The position numbers were made by a program, and so were the translations under genes. The notes below the pieces were generated by a model, which was not told where the DNA came from, ran no database searches, and worked only from the letters and a program-made list of their open reading frames with translations. Shown here piece by piece: positions 8,451-17,159 of a stretch of 64,000 bases of DNA. Position 1 is the stretch's first letter; each line of letters opens with the position of its first letter. Origin of the DNA: Amaricoccus macauensis_A. Lineage in GTDB: Bacteria; Pseudomonadota; Alphaproteobacteria; Rhodobacterales; Rhodobacteraceae. The stretch spans positions 62,001 through 126,000 of the forward strand of contig NZ_JBNAFY010000007.1 in NCBI RefSeq assembly GCF_049800915.1, in the 5' to 3' direction.

Positions 8451-9287
8451 CTAGAAGCTCCAGACGCGCGGAAGCGTTTCGCGCCGGAACGCCATCAGAA
8501 AACGGATCAGGGCTTTGCGCAAGGGGGCAGCGTCGGGGGCGGCGAATCTGGCGATCAGAAGTCCCGGTTTGGCTGTGGCGGCGGCGGATGTGCCCTCGAA
8601 TTGGGCGATGATGCCACGGGCCTCGTCAAGCCGGTCCTCGGCACCGGCCTCCACATGCACGAGCGTGGCGATGGCGCGCGTGTCCCGCAGGGTGGCGCGG
8701 CCTGCCATGGAGCGCGCGAGATCGCCCGTGGCCCTCAGCGCTTCCGCATGAATGAGCCTGCCCTCGTGCCGGATGCGCCACTGGTCATTCAGGGCGCCAT
8801 GGGTCACGGTTTCACCCATGGCGGCCCGGCCGAAGACGATGCTTTCGATCGCGGTAAGCCGCGCGCCTTCCGCCATCTCCACGTCGAGCGTGCGCCTGAG
8901 CGCGCCCCCCTCGAAGAGGATGGTTTCCTGCGGCAGCCAGGCGAGGTCCGCCCCCGCCCCGAGGTGAAGCCCCGTGACCACGCGCGCCTCGCCCGCGCTG
9001 GCGCGATAGACCCGCTCGGCGGCCTGGGTGGTGACGGTGAGGCCTGCGCCCGCTTCCGCCTCGAAGCGGTAGTCGAGCCGGTCGCCGCCGGTGAGCCCGC
9101 CGGAGGTATTCACGATCACCGCCTCGGGCTTGGCGGAATGGGTGCGGGGCAGAAGCGCCTTGGCGCAGCCCTGCTGGTAGAGCCGGCGCAGCACCGTGCG
9201 GCCCTCGCGCGTGCCGACCGTCACCTCGGCGCAGCCGCGGGCGCGCTGAAGGGTTGGAGAGGCCGTGATCCGGGTGGTCTGATTCAT
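8451..9287 (-). CDS. ureD: Urease accessory protein UreD
   Basis: The 278-residue protein has the UreD signatures NTSGGLTGGDRLDY, TTQAAERVYRA, LAWLPQETILFEG and FGRAAMGE. UreD (UreH) holds apo-urease while UreF and UreG deliver nickel. The start at 9287 (MNQTTRITASPTLQRARG) begins where family members do. It is the first gene of the leftward operon ureD-ureA-DUF1272-ureB and is divergent from preT. No urea transporter genes or ureEFG are present nearby. Confidence 0.94.
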   Translation of the reverse strand: MNQTTRITASPTLQRARGCAEVTVGTREGRTVLRRLYQQGCAKALLPRTHSAKPEAVIVNTSGGLTGGDRLDYRFEAEAGAGLTVTTQAAERVYRASAGEARVVTGLHLGAGADLAWLPQETILFEGGALRRTLDVEMAEGARLTAIESIVFGRAAMGETVTHGALNDQWRIRHEGRLIHAEALRATGDLARSMAGRATLRDTRAIATLVHVEAGAEDRLDEARGIIAQFEGTSAAATAKPGLLIARFAAPDAAPLRKALIRFLMAFRRETLPRVWSF

Positions 9288-9478
9288 GGCGCTACCATTG
9301 CGCGGGCAAGCGTGAATGAAAAGGGCCATGCGGCCGGGCCTGTGCAGGCCCGCGACGAACGGGCGCAACCGTGACGACAAGCGTTTAACTCGTGTCGCGA
9401 TGGCACAGAACTTCCCGATTGCGCGAAGAAAAATGCTGTGCCAGCCTGAAGGGATGTCGACGAGTGCCAGGAGTGCCC

Positions 9479-10816
9479 ATGCCATCCCAGCCCAACGCCC
9501 ATTCTCCACAGACGCCCGGAATTGCGGCGGGGCGCCTGCCCCCGGAAGACATCGCCGAGAACTTCGCGGATCTGGCCCCGCCCCTTTCGCCGCATGAAGC
9601 CGCGGTGGCCGCGGACAGGTGCTACTTCTGCCACGATGCGCCATGCATCACCGCCTGCCCCACGTCCATCGACATCCCGCTCTTCATCCGGCAGATAGCC
9701 AGCGACCAGCCGGTTGCCGCGGCAAAGACCATCCTGTCGCAGAACATACTCGGCGGCATGTGCGCCCGGGTCTGCCCCACCGAGACGCTTTGCGAAGAAG
9801 CCTGCGTACGCGAGACGGCGGAGGCGAAACCGGTCGAGATCGGCCGGCTCCAGCGCTATGCCACCGACACGATCATGGCCCGCGGCGAGCATCCGTTCAC
9901 CCGTGCCGCGCCGACGGGCAAGCGGATCGCAGTGGCGGGTGCAGGCCCGGCGGGGCTCGCCTGCGCCCACCGGCTCGCCATGCTCGGCCATGACGTGGTG
10001 ATCTACGAAGCACGGCAGAAGGGCGGCGGTCTCAACGAGTTCGGCATCGCGGCCTACAAGACACCCGGCGGTTTCGCCCAGGCCGAGCTTGAATGGCTGC
10101 TCGGTATCGGGGGCATCCGCATCGAATACGGCACGGCGCTCGAGAACGAGTTGACCCTCGAACTGCTTCAGGCCGATCACGACGCGGTCTTTCTCGGCTT
10201 CGGCCTTGGCGGCGTCAACGCGCTGGGGCTTGGGGACGGGCCCGTGCGGCCCGCCACGGAATTCATCGCCGAGCTGCGCCAGACCAAGGATCTCTCCACC
10301 CTGCCCGTGGGACGGCGCGTGGTGGTGATCGGCGGCGGCATGACCGCCATCGACGCGGGCGTGCAATCGAAACTCCTTGGCGCGGAGGAGGTCACCATCG
10401 TCTATCGTCGCGAGCGGGCGAAGATGAGCGCCAGCCGTCTCGAACAGGAACATGCCACCGACGCCGGTGTGCGCATCATCTGCGGCGCGTCTCCGAAGCG
10501 GGTGATCGGCAATGGGAGCGGGGCGGCCGTCGAGTTCGCCTATACCGAAGAGACCGAAACGGGCCTGCGCGAAACCGGCGAAACATTCCGGCTCGAAGCC
10601 GACCAGATCTTCACTGCGATCGGCCAGACGCTCTCCGAAGCGCCGCAGGGCATCGCGCTTGAAGGCGGCAAGATCCGGGTCGACGAGAACGGCCGCACCA
10701 GCCTTCCCGGCATCTGGGCGGGCGGCGATTGCGCGCTCGGCGGCGACGATCTGACCGTCACCGCGGTTGCCGAAGGACGAAACGCTGCACTCGACATCCA
10801 CAAGAGCCTCGCCTGA
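9479..10816 (+). CDS. preT: NAD-dependent dihydropyrimidine dehydrogenase, PreT subunit
   Basis: The 445-residue flavoprotein has an N-terminal two-[4Fe-4S] region (CYFCHDAPCITACPTSIDIP, then MCARVCPTETLCEEAC), an FAD loop (GAGPAGLACAHRLA) and an NAD loop (VIGGGMTAIDAG), matching the glutamate-synthase-like electron-input subunit of dihydropyrimidine dehydrogenase. It passes electrons from NADH to PreA for reduction of uracil and thymine. The start at 9479 has AGGAG 5-6 bases upstream; an upstream in-frame ATG at 9392 is less likely. preA lies 1.46 kb downstream on the same strand, separated by two other genes. Confidence 0.92.
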   Translation: MPSQPNAHSPQTPGIAAGRLPPEDIAENFADLAPPLSPHEAAVAADRCYFCHDAPCITACPTSIDIPLFIRQIASDQPVAAAKTILSQNILGGMCARVCPTETLCEEACVRETAEAKPVEIGRLQRYATDTIMARGEHPFTRAAPTGKRIAVAGAGPAGLACAHRLAMLGHDVVIYEARQKGGGLNEFGIAAYKTPGGFAQAELEWLLGIGGIRIEYGTALENELTLELLQADHDAVFLGFGLGGVNALGLGDGPVRPATEFIAELRQTKDLSTLPVGRRVVVIGGGMTAIDAGVQSKLLGAEEVTIVYRRERAKMSASRLEQEHATDAGVRIICGASPKRVIGNGSGAAVEFAYTEETETGLRETGETFRLEADQIFTAIGQTLSEAPQGIALEGGKIRVDENGRTSLPGIWAGGDCALGGDDLTVTAVAEGRNAALDIHKSLA

Positions 10817-10859
10817 TGGTAGTATCCTCGCGAAAAAATAATCTCGGGGAGAAATCTGA

Positions 10860-11693
10860 ATGACCGGCACAACCGAACTCGTGACCGAATATTACGGCAC
10901 TCACCATGTCCTGCGGGACATTCTGGGCGGTCTGGAGCGCGCGGGCTTTGATCGCCATGCGCTCAATCCCGACGACCTCAAGCCGGTGGACGAGTTCCAC
11001 ACCGGCGGTCTGCTCGCCACGGATGAACTGCTGAAACAGCTCGAGATCGAGCCGGGCACCCGCGTGCTCGACATCGGGTCGGGCATCGGCGGCACGGCAC
11101 GCTACGTGGCCCAGCATTACGGCGCGCGGGTGACCGGCGTGGACCTGACGGAGGAATATGTCGAAACCGCGCGCTACCTCTCGAACGCGGTCGAGCTTGG
11201 CGAGCTGACGCACTTCCATCCTGGCAGCGCCACGGATCTGCCGGTGATGGACGAGACCTTCGACCTCGCGCTGATGCTCCATGTGGGCATGAACATCGAG
11301 GACAAGGCAGCACTCTTCCGCTCGGCGGCGCGGGCCCTCGCACCCGGCGGGCATTTCGCCATCTTCGACATGATGCGCGCCGGTGACGACACGGACCTCG
11401 TTTTTCCCCTGCCCTGGGCGGAGAGCGCCGAGATGTCCTTCGTCGCACCCCCCGAGGTCTATCGCGAGGCGGCGACGGCGGCGGGCTTTCGCAATGTGGC
11501 CGAACGCGACCGGGGCGATTTCGCGCTCGACTTCTTCCGCGGCGTGCTGGAGCGGATGGAGCTGGACGGGCCGCCGCCGCTCGGCCTCCACCTGCTGATG
11601 GGCGACTCCGCCTCGGAGAAGATCCGAAATCTCGTCGCCAATCTCGAGGGCGGCAAGGTCGCGCCGCGCGAGATGATCTTCCGAAAACCCTGA
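10860..11693 (+). CDS. Class I SAM-dependent methyltransferase
   Basis: The 277-residue protein has motif I VLDIGSGIGGTARYVA, motif II VTGVDLTEEYV and motif III ALAPGGHFAIFDMM, the UbiE/glycine-methyltransferase type of fold. The N-terminus (LVTEYYGTHHVLRDI) resembles methyltransferases of small amines such as sarcosine/dimethylglycine enzymes, but the substrate cannot be fixed. It starts 43 bases after preT, with GGGGAGA upstream, so it is probably in the pre operon. Confidence 0.82.
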   Translation: MTGTTELVTEYYGTHHVLRDILGGLERAGFDRHALNPDDLKPVDEFHTGGLLATDELLKQLEIEPGTRVLDIGSGIGGTARYVAQHYGARVTGVDLTEEYVETARYLSNAVELGELTHFHPGSATDLPVMDETFDLALMLHVGMNIEDKAALFRSAARALAPGGHFAIFDMMRAGDDTDLVFPLPWAESAEMSFVAPPEVYREAATAAGFRNVAERDRGDFALDFFRGVLERMELDGPPPLGLHLLMGDSASEKIRNLVANLEGGKVAPREMIFRKP

Positions 11694-11797
11694 TGCGGAA
11701 CAGAACGACACATGAATGATCCGAGGGCCGACGACATTCCGAACTGCAAGCCGCCTGCCCTCTTGCGGCGTGCCGTCGGCGCAACGCGGAGACCGCG

Positions 11798-12268
11798 ATG
11801 CCCCGGATGACGCTGCCGGCCGAGGGAAGTTGTCGCTGCGGGGCGCTGCGGTTTCGCGTGACCGAGCCGCCGATCCTGACGGCGGCCTGCCATTGCACCG
11901 GTTGCCAGAAGATGTCCGGCAGTGCCTTTTCGACCACCGCGATGATCCCGGCGGCAGGGTTCGAGGTCATCGCCGGAACACCGGTCGTTGGTGGGCTGAA
12001 GGGCGCGGATATCCATCACCAGCATTGTCCCGACTGCCTGAGCTGGGTGTTCACCACCTTGGGGCCGGAGCTTCCCTTCGTGAACCTGCGCGCGGTGATG
12101 CTGGATGACACTGCGTGGTTCGCGCCTTTCACCGAAACCTGCACATCCGAAATGCTGCCATGGGCCCGGACCGGCGCACTGCGCAGCTACGAGAAATTCC
12201 CGCCGCCCGAGGCATTTTCCGCGCTGATGGCGGAATTTGCCGAGTTCTATGCCAGATCGGAGGACTAG
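11798..12268 (+). CDS. GFA/CENP-V family zinc protein
   Basis: The 156-residue protein has the GFA fold zinc ligands: CRCGALRF, then CHCTGCQKMSG, then HQHCPDCLSW. Family members include glutathione-dependent formaldehyde-activating enzyme, but most bacterial ones have no shown activity. The stop lies 4 bases before the preA ATG, and the preA ribosome site is within its final codons, so it is co-translated with preA. The ATG at 11798 gives a normal-length protein. Confidence 0.85.
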   Translation: MPRMTLPAEGSCRCGALRFRVTEPPILTAACHCTGCQKMSGSAFSTTAMIPAAGFEVIAGTPVVGGLKGADIHHQHCPDCLSWVFTTLGPELPFVNLRAVMLDDTAWFAPFTETCTSEMLPWARTGALRSYEKFPPPEAFSALMAEFAEFYARSED

Positions 12269-12272
12269 CAGC

Positions 12273-13574
12273 ATGGCCAACCTCGCAAGCGACTTTCTGG
12301 GCATCAAGTCCCCCAACCCGTTCTGGCTCGCCTCCGCCCCGCCGACGGACAAAGAATACAATGTTCGCCGGGCCTTCGAGGCCGGCTGGGGCGGCGTGGT
12401 CTGGAAGACGCTCGGCCTCGATCCGCATGTCGTCAACGTGAACGGACCGCGCTACGGCGCGATCTGGGGCGCGGACCGCCGACTGCTGGCGCTCAACAAC
12501 ATCGAGCTGATCACCGACCGTCCGCTGGAGGTGAACCTCCGCGAGATCAAGGCCGTGAAGCGCGACTACCCCGACCGCGCCATGATCGTGAGCCTGATGG
12601 TGCCCTGCGACGAGGAGAGCTGGAAGTTCATCCTGCCGCTGGTGGAGGAAACCGGCGCGGACGGGGTCGAGCTCAACTTCGGCTGCCCGCACGGGATGAG
12701 CGAGCGCGGGATGGGCTCCGCGGTGGGCCAGGTGCCGGAATACATCGAGATGGTCGCGCGCTGGTGCAAGGCGCACACCCGCATGCCGGTGATCGTCAAG
12801 CTCACGCCCAACATCACCGACATCCGCTTCCCGGCACGGGCGGCGAAGGCGGGCGGTGCGGATGCGGTCAGCCTCATCAACACGGTCAGCTCGATCACAT
12901 CCGTCAATCTCGACACGTTCAGCCCCGAGCCGACCATCGACGGCAAAGGCGCCCATGGCGGGCTCTGCGGCCCGGCGGTCAAGCCCATCGCGCTCAACAT
13001 GGTGGCCGAGATCGCCCGCGATCCGGAAACCCACGGAATGCCGATCTCGGGCATCGGCGGCGTGACCACCTGGCGCGATGCGGCGGAGTTCATCGCGCTG
13101 GGCTGCGGCACCGTCCAGGTCTGCACCGCCGCCATGACCTACGGCTTCAAGGTGGTACAAGAAATGACCTCCGGGCTGTCGCAATGGATGGACGACGCGG
13201 GCCATGCCGATCTCGACGCGATCCGGGGCCGCGCCGTGCCCAATGTGGTGGATTGGCAGGACCTCAACCTCAATTATGTCACCAAGGCGCGGATCAACCA
13301 GGACCTCTGCATCAAGTGCGGGCGCTGTTTCGCCGCCTGCGAGGACACCAGCCACCAAGCGATCGCGATGAAGCCGGGCCGGGTGTTCGAGGTGAAGGAC
13401 GACGAATGCGTGGCCTGCAACCTCTGCGTCAATGTCTGCCCGGTGGAGGAGTGCATCACCATGGAAGAGCTCGCGGCCGGAACCACCGACCCGCGCACCG
13501 GCCGGGTGGTGCCCGCGGAGCACGGCGACTGGACGACCCACCCCAACAACCCGATTGCAAAGGCGGCGGAGTAG
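12273..13574 (+). CDS. preA: NAD-dependent dihydropyrimidine dehydrogenase, PreA subunit
   Basis: The 433-residue protein has a dihydroorotate-dehydrogenase-like FMN barrel (KSPNPFWLASAPPTDKEYN, ELNFGCPHGMSERGMGSAVG, SGIGGVTTWRDAAEFI) followed by a two-cluster ferredoxin domain (CIKCGRCFAAC and CVACNLCVNVC) near residues 340-400. It reduces uracil or thymine with electrons from PreT. The ATG at 12273 has GGAGGA upstream, inside the end of the GFA gene. Dihydropyrimidinase and beta-ureidopropionase genes are not in the window. Confidence 0.95.
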   Translation: MANLASDFLGIKSPNPFWLASAPPTDKEYNVRRAFEAGWGGVVWKTLGLDPHVVNVNGPRYGAIWGADRRLLALNNIELITDRPLEVNLREIKAVKRDYPDRAMIVSLMVPCDEESWKFILPLVEETGADGVELNFGCPHGMSERGMGSAVGQVPEYIEMVARWCKAHTRMPVIVKLTPNITDIRFPARAAKAGGADAVSLINTVSSITSVNLDTFSPEPTIDGKGAHGGLCGPAVKPIALNMVAEIARDPETHGMPISGIGGVTTWRDAAEFIALGCGTVQVCTAAMTYGFKVVQEMTSGLSQWMDDAGHADLDAIRGRAVPNVVDWQDLNLNYVTKARINQDLCIKCGRCFAACEDTSHQAIAMKPGRVFEVKDDECVACNLCVNVCPVEECITMEELAAGTTDPRTGRVVPAEHGDWTTHPNNPIAKAAE

Positions 13575-13666
13575 TCCGACAAGGGTCGACAAACCGACAT
13601 CAAACCTTCATTCGGCTTCACCGGGCGGGCCACCTATAAGGGGTGCCGTCCGGCGAGGAGTATCCC

Positions 13667-14563
13667 ATGTTCGACGCTTTCGAGAGCCCAGGCCGCTTCT
13701 GGCGCGGCAACCTGCACGGTCATTCCAGTCGGTCCGACGGGGCGCTTACGCCGGGGGAGGTCTGCGCGCGCTACCGGCAGGCGGGCTATGATTTCGTCTC
13801 GATCAGCGACCATTTCCTGTCGAAGTTCGACTTCCCCGTCACCGACACCACGCCCTTTCGCATGAAGGGCTTCACCACGCTTCTCGGGGCGGAACTGCAC
13901 CCGAAGGCGACCTCGCGCGGCGATATGTGGCATATCGTGGCGGCCGGCCTGCCGCCGGATTTCGCCCCCACCGGGGAGACGGAAACCGGCCCCGAGATCG
14001 CCCGTCGCGCGGCGGATGCGGGCGCTTTCGTGGCGCTCGCGCATCCGCTCTGGTCCCAGCTCACCGAGGCCGACGGACTAGCGGTCGAGGCTGCCCACGC
14101 GGTGGAGATCTACAACCACAAGGCCCAGATCGAGACCGACCGGGGCGACGGGATCTACCTCTGGGATGCGCTCCTTCATGCCGGGCGGCGGGTGAGCGCC
14201 ATCGCCTCGGATGACAGCCACTGGCACAATGCCGATGCCTTCGCCGGCTGGATCATGGTCAAGGCGGAAGAAAACACGCCCCAGGCCCTCATTGCCGCCC
14301 TAAAGCACGGCGCGTTCTACGCGAGCCAGGGCCCAGAGATCCACGCGATTGCCCGCGACGGCGACGCGATCGAGGTCGCCTGCTCTCCGGCCTCCTCGAT
14401 CATTCTCGCGGGCGACCTGACCTGGCGCGAACGGATGGTGGGCGCAGGCCTCACCCGTGCCCGGCTCCCGCTCGCGTCGGAAAGGGGCGGCTGGCGACGG
14501 TTGATCGTGCGGGACGCCATGGGCCGCCGGGCGTGGTCGAATCCGCTCTGGCTCGACGGCTGA
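13667..14563 (+). CDS. PHP-domain metallohydrolase (CehA/McbA-like)
   Basis: The 298-residue protein carries PHP metal motifs: NLHGHSSRSDG, SISDHF, GAELHP, ALAHPLW and a late DDSHWH. These coordinate two or three metal ions in phosphoesterase-type chemistry. The C-terminal 60 residues form a beta domain as in CehA/McbA relatives. The substrate is unknown. AGGAG precedes the start by 6 bases. It is convergent with the GAF-EAL gene. Confidence 0.82.
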   Translation: MFDAFESPGRFWRGNLHGHSSRSDGALTPGEVCARYRQAGYDFVSISDHFLSKFDFPVTDTTPFRMKGFTTLLGAELHPKATSRGDMWHIVAAGLPPDFAPTGETETGPEIARRAADAGAFVALAHPLWSQLTEADGLAVEAAHAVEIYNHKAQIETDRGDGIYLWDALLHAGRRVSAIASDDSHWHNADAFAGWIMVKAEENTPQALIAALKHGAFYASQGPEIHAIARDGDAIEVACSPASSIILAGDLTWRERMVGAGLTRARLPLASERGGWRRLIVRDAMGRRAWSNPLWLDG

Positions 14564-14615
14564 CCCGGTAGAGCGCCACGAAGGCAGAACGGGGATCTGG
14601 CGTCGGCCTGACGGC

Positions 14616-15878
14616 TCAGCCGGCCTTCTTCCGTGCCGATTTCGGTGCCTGGTCGAACCAGGCCCGCGCGGCATCGAGATCCTGCGGGCGACCGAGGAAA
14701 TAGCCCTGTCCGCGATGAACGCCGAGGTCCTGCAACGCCCGCAGTTCGCCCGCCGTCTCTATCCCTTCGGCGACGATGACCGCGCGGGTCTCGGCCGCGA
14801 AATGCACCAGGGCCGCCGCAAGCGAGCGACGCGGCCAGTCACGATCGATATCGCGCGTGAGCGTCATGTCGAGCTTGATCATGTCGGGGCGCAGCCGAAG
14901 TATATGCTGAAGCCCGGAATACCCCGCGCCCGCATCATCGACCGCGAGCTTCATCCCATCGAACCGCAGGGGCGCGAGATTGCCGAGCAGACTGTCGTAG
15001 TCCGTGACCGTGGCGTGTTCGGTCAACTCGAGCACGATCCGCTCCAGGGGGTAGCCCTTGAGGGCCGCGTAGAGATCCGTCTCGATCACGGTCTGCGGTG
15101 AGAGATTGATCGAGACATAGACCCCCTCGGGCAGGTCGGAGAGGCCGTCGAGTGCGCGCTCCACCACGGCCAGTTCCAGATCCATCTGAAGTCCGATCTT
15201 CTCGGCCTCCGCGAACCAGACGTCGGGCGTGCGATAGGGTTCGGCGGAGAACCGGCACAGCGCCTCGAAACCCGAAGGCGCCTTGGCGCCCAACTCGAAT
15301 ATCGGCTGATAGGCCAGGGAGAACTGGCCTTCGCGCAACGTGGCCTCGATGCGGCTGCGGATCTCGGTTTCGCGCATCCGCGACGCGATCTCCCCGTTGA
15401 TTTCCCGCGAGACCACATCGGAGAACATGCGCATGACGCCGAGATCGCGCGGATTGAGCGAGCGGTTCGGCGTCGGGCTCAGGCAGCAGAACATGCCGTA
15501 TGGGCTGCCATCGGGCTTGCGGATCGGAATGCTCACATGCGACCCGATGGGCACTGCCTTCGTGATCGGCATCGCCACAGCGATCGCCTCGTCTGCCGTA
15601 TCGGGAATCAGTTCGGGCAGGCGGCCTTCGAGAATGTGCTGGCAGTAGACCTCGTCGAGGGAGCGAGAGTCGCCTACCTTGATGAGGTGTTCGAGCCCCG
15701 GCGCATCGACGGCACGAAAGACCGACCGGCCCTCCACGAATTCCGAGAGATAGGCGACCTCCATGCCCAGATGCGTCCGCACCGAGTTGAGCGCCTGATT
15801 GACGACATCAAAGCTGCAACTCGACCGGCCAGGGCCAGAAGAAAGAATGTGATCCAGGTTATCCAAGTCACCACCCAC
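14616..15878 (-). CDS. GAF-EAL cyclic-di-GMP phosphodiesterase
   Basis: The 420-residue cytoplasmic protein has an N-terminal GAF sensor (about residues 20-165; IPIRKPDGSPYGMFCCLS) and a C-terminal EAL domain (about 175-410). EAL catalytic residues are largely kept: GFEALCRF, INLSPQT, LELTEH, KLDMTLTRDID, AEGIET and GQGYFLG. Loop 6 reads DDAGAGYS instead of the usual DDFGTGYS, so both metal-binding Asp are present but the loop is altered. It most likely hydrolyses c-di-GMP in response to a small ligand. It is a single gene, with no GGDEF partner next to it. Confidence 0.88.
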   Translation of the reverse strand: MGGDLDNLDHILSSGPGRSSCSFDVVNQALNSVRTHLGMEVAYLSEFVEGRSVFRAVDAPGLEHLIKVGDSRSLDEVYCQHILEGRLPELIPDTADEAIAVAMPITKAVPIGSHVSIPIRKPDGSPYGMFCCLSPTPNRSLNPRDLGVMRMFSDVVSREINGEIASRMRETEIRSRIEATLREGQFSLAYQPIFELGAKAPSGFEALCRFSAEPYRTPDVWFAEAEKIGLQMDLELAVVERALDGLSDLPEGVYVSINLSPQTVIETDLYAALKGYPLERIVLELTEHATVTDYDSLLGNLAPLRFDGMKLAVDDAGAGYSGLQHILRLRPDMIKLDMTLTRDIDRDWPRRSLAAALVHFAAETRAVIVAEGIETAGELRALQDLGVHRGQGYFLGRPQDLDAARAWFDQAPKSARKKAG

Positions 15879-16001
15879 CGATCTCAGGTGTGGCGAACAT
15901 GCGCGACCTTGGCTGAAGACCCGATTAACGCATTCCGGACGCCGCGAGAAAAATGCGCAAAATACGCCTCGAAGGCGTTCTATTGCCGCGGCGGCAGGGT
16001 C

Positions 16002-16793
16002 TCAGTCGACGAAGGCCTTCTCGATCACGAAGTCGCCCGGCTCGGAGTTTGAGCCTTCGACGAAGCCCAGGTCCTCGCAGATCTTTTTGTGGTCCTGGAG
16101 CATAGCCATCGAGCCGCAGATCATCACCCGGTCGGTCTTCGGGTCGAGATCGCCGCCCACCGCGGCGGCCAGTCGCCCGTCGCGGATCCAGTCGGTCATG
16201 CGGCCCATGTGCTCGGTTTCTTCGCGGGTCGTCGTGGCGATATGGGTGAGCTTGTCGCCCACCAGTTCGCTCAGAAGCTCGTCGTTCGCGATCGTCTCGA
16301 CCAGGTGCTTGCCGTAGTCCAGTTCCTTCGCCTCGCGGCAGGTCTGGGTCAGGATCACGTGGTCGAACTTCTCATAGGTCTCCGGGTCGCGGATGACGCT
16401 GGCAAAGGGCGCGATGCCGGTGCCGGTCGAGAAGAGGAACAGCCGCTTGCCCGGCAGCAGCGCGTCATGAACCAGCGTGCCCACGGGCTTGGGGCGCATC
16501 ACGATCTCGTCGCCTTCCTGCAGGTGCTGGAGGCGCGAGGTGAGCGGGCCGTCCTCGACCTTGATCGAGTAGAACTCCAGTTCCTCGTCCCAGGAGGGCG
16601 AGGCGATGGAATAGGCGCGCAGGAGCGGCTTGTCGTCCACGATCAGGCCGATCATGGCGAACTCGCCGGAACGGAAGCGAAAGCTCTGCGGCCGTTCGCA
16701 GTTGAACGAAAAGGTGCGGTCGGTCCAATGGTGGATATTGCGGACCTTGAGCAGGGCCACACCGCGCAGGGCCTTGGGGACTTCCTGATTCAT
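16002..16793 (-). CDS. fpr: Ferredoxin--NADP reductase
   Basis: The 263-residue protein has the FAD motif RAYSIASPSWDEELEFYSIK, the pyrophosphate-binding FSTGTGIAPFASVIRDP and a NADP-domain end MICGSMAMLQDHKKICEDLGF, with the family-typical C-terminal VEKAFVD-like tail. It exchanges electrons between NADPH and ferredoxin or flavodoxin and helps in oxidative-stress defence. The start at 16793 (MNQEVPKALRG) follows GAGGAA; an in-frame ATG at 16829 would only add 12 untypical residues. Confidence 0.95.
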   Translation of the reverse strand: MNQEVPKALRGVALLKVRNIHHWTDRTFSFNCERPQSFRFRSGEFAMIGLIVDDKPLLRAYSIASPSWDEELEFYSIKVEDGPLTSRLQHLQEGDEIVMRPKPVGTLVHDALLPGKRLFLFSTGTGIAPFASVIRDPETYEKFDHVILTQTCREAKELDYGKHLVETIANDELLSELVGDKLTHIATTTREETEHMGRMTDWIRDGRLAAAVGGDLDPKTDRVMICGSMAMLQDHKKICEDLGFVEGSNSEPGDFVIEKAFVD

Positions 16794-17159
16794 TGCATTC
16801 CTCATCTCGGGTTGCGCCCGCCTATACACATCTGGTCAGAAACGGCAATGTCGGCCCTGCCGCAGCGCAGAAACAACAGTGCAGTTGCAGCGCCCGGATC
16901 GTGACAAATGCGCGCCACCACGCAACGACATGGATCAAACGGTCGCGTTTTTGCGGCTCGCACGCAAAATTTTCCCTTTTTCCCGCCAGACCGCCGCTCT
17001 CTTGTGTCCATGGGGAACCGGCTGGCGGGATTGGCAACTCGTCTCCGGTGGTCGACAGCCCCGTGCGACGCTATCTCTTCCCGGCAGAGCAGGAAACCGA
17101 CCGGTCGATCCACGCGTTGGAGACCGACAAACCCATAGAGCCCGAGAGGAAACCCGAAG
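16794..17159. other. Intergenic region between fpr and the lipid kinase gene
   Basis: This 366-bp divergent interval has no open frame with family character. It should hold the promoters of fpr (leftward) and of the kinase-phosphoesterase pair (rightward). An AGAGGA site at about 17145 serves the kinase. No clear hairpin or sigma-70 hexamer pair stands out. Confidence 0.4.

Noticed and set aside
9284..10870. A 528-residue open frame antisense to preT
   Set aside because: No recognisable domain and it covers a clearly coding PreT frame on the other strand.
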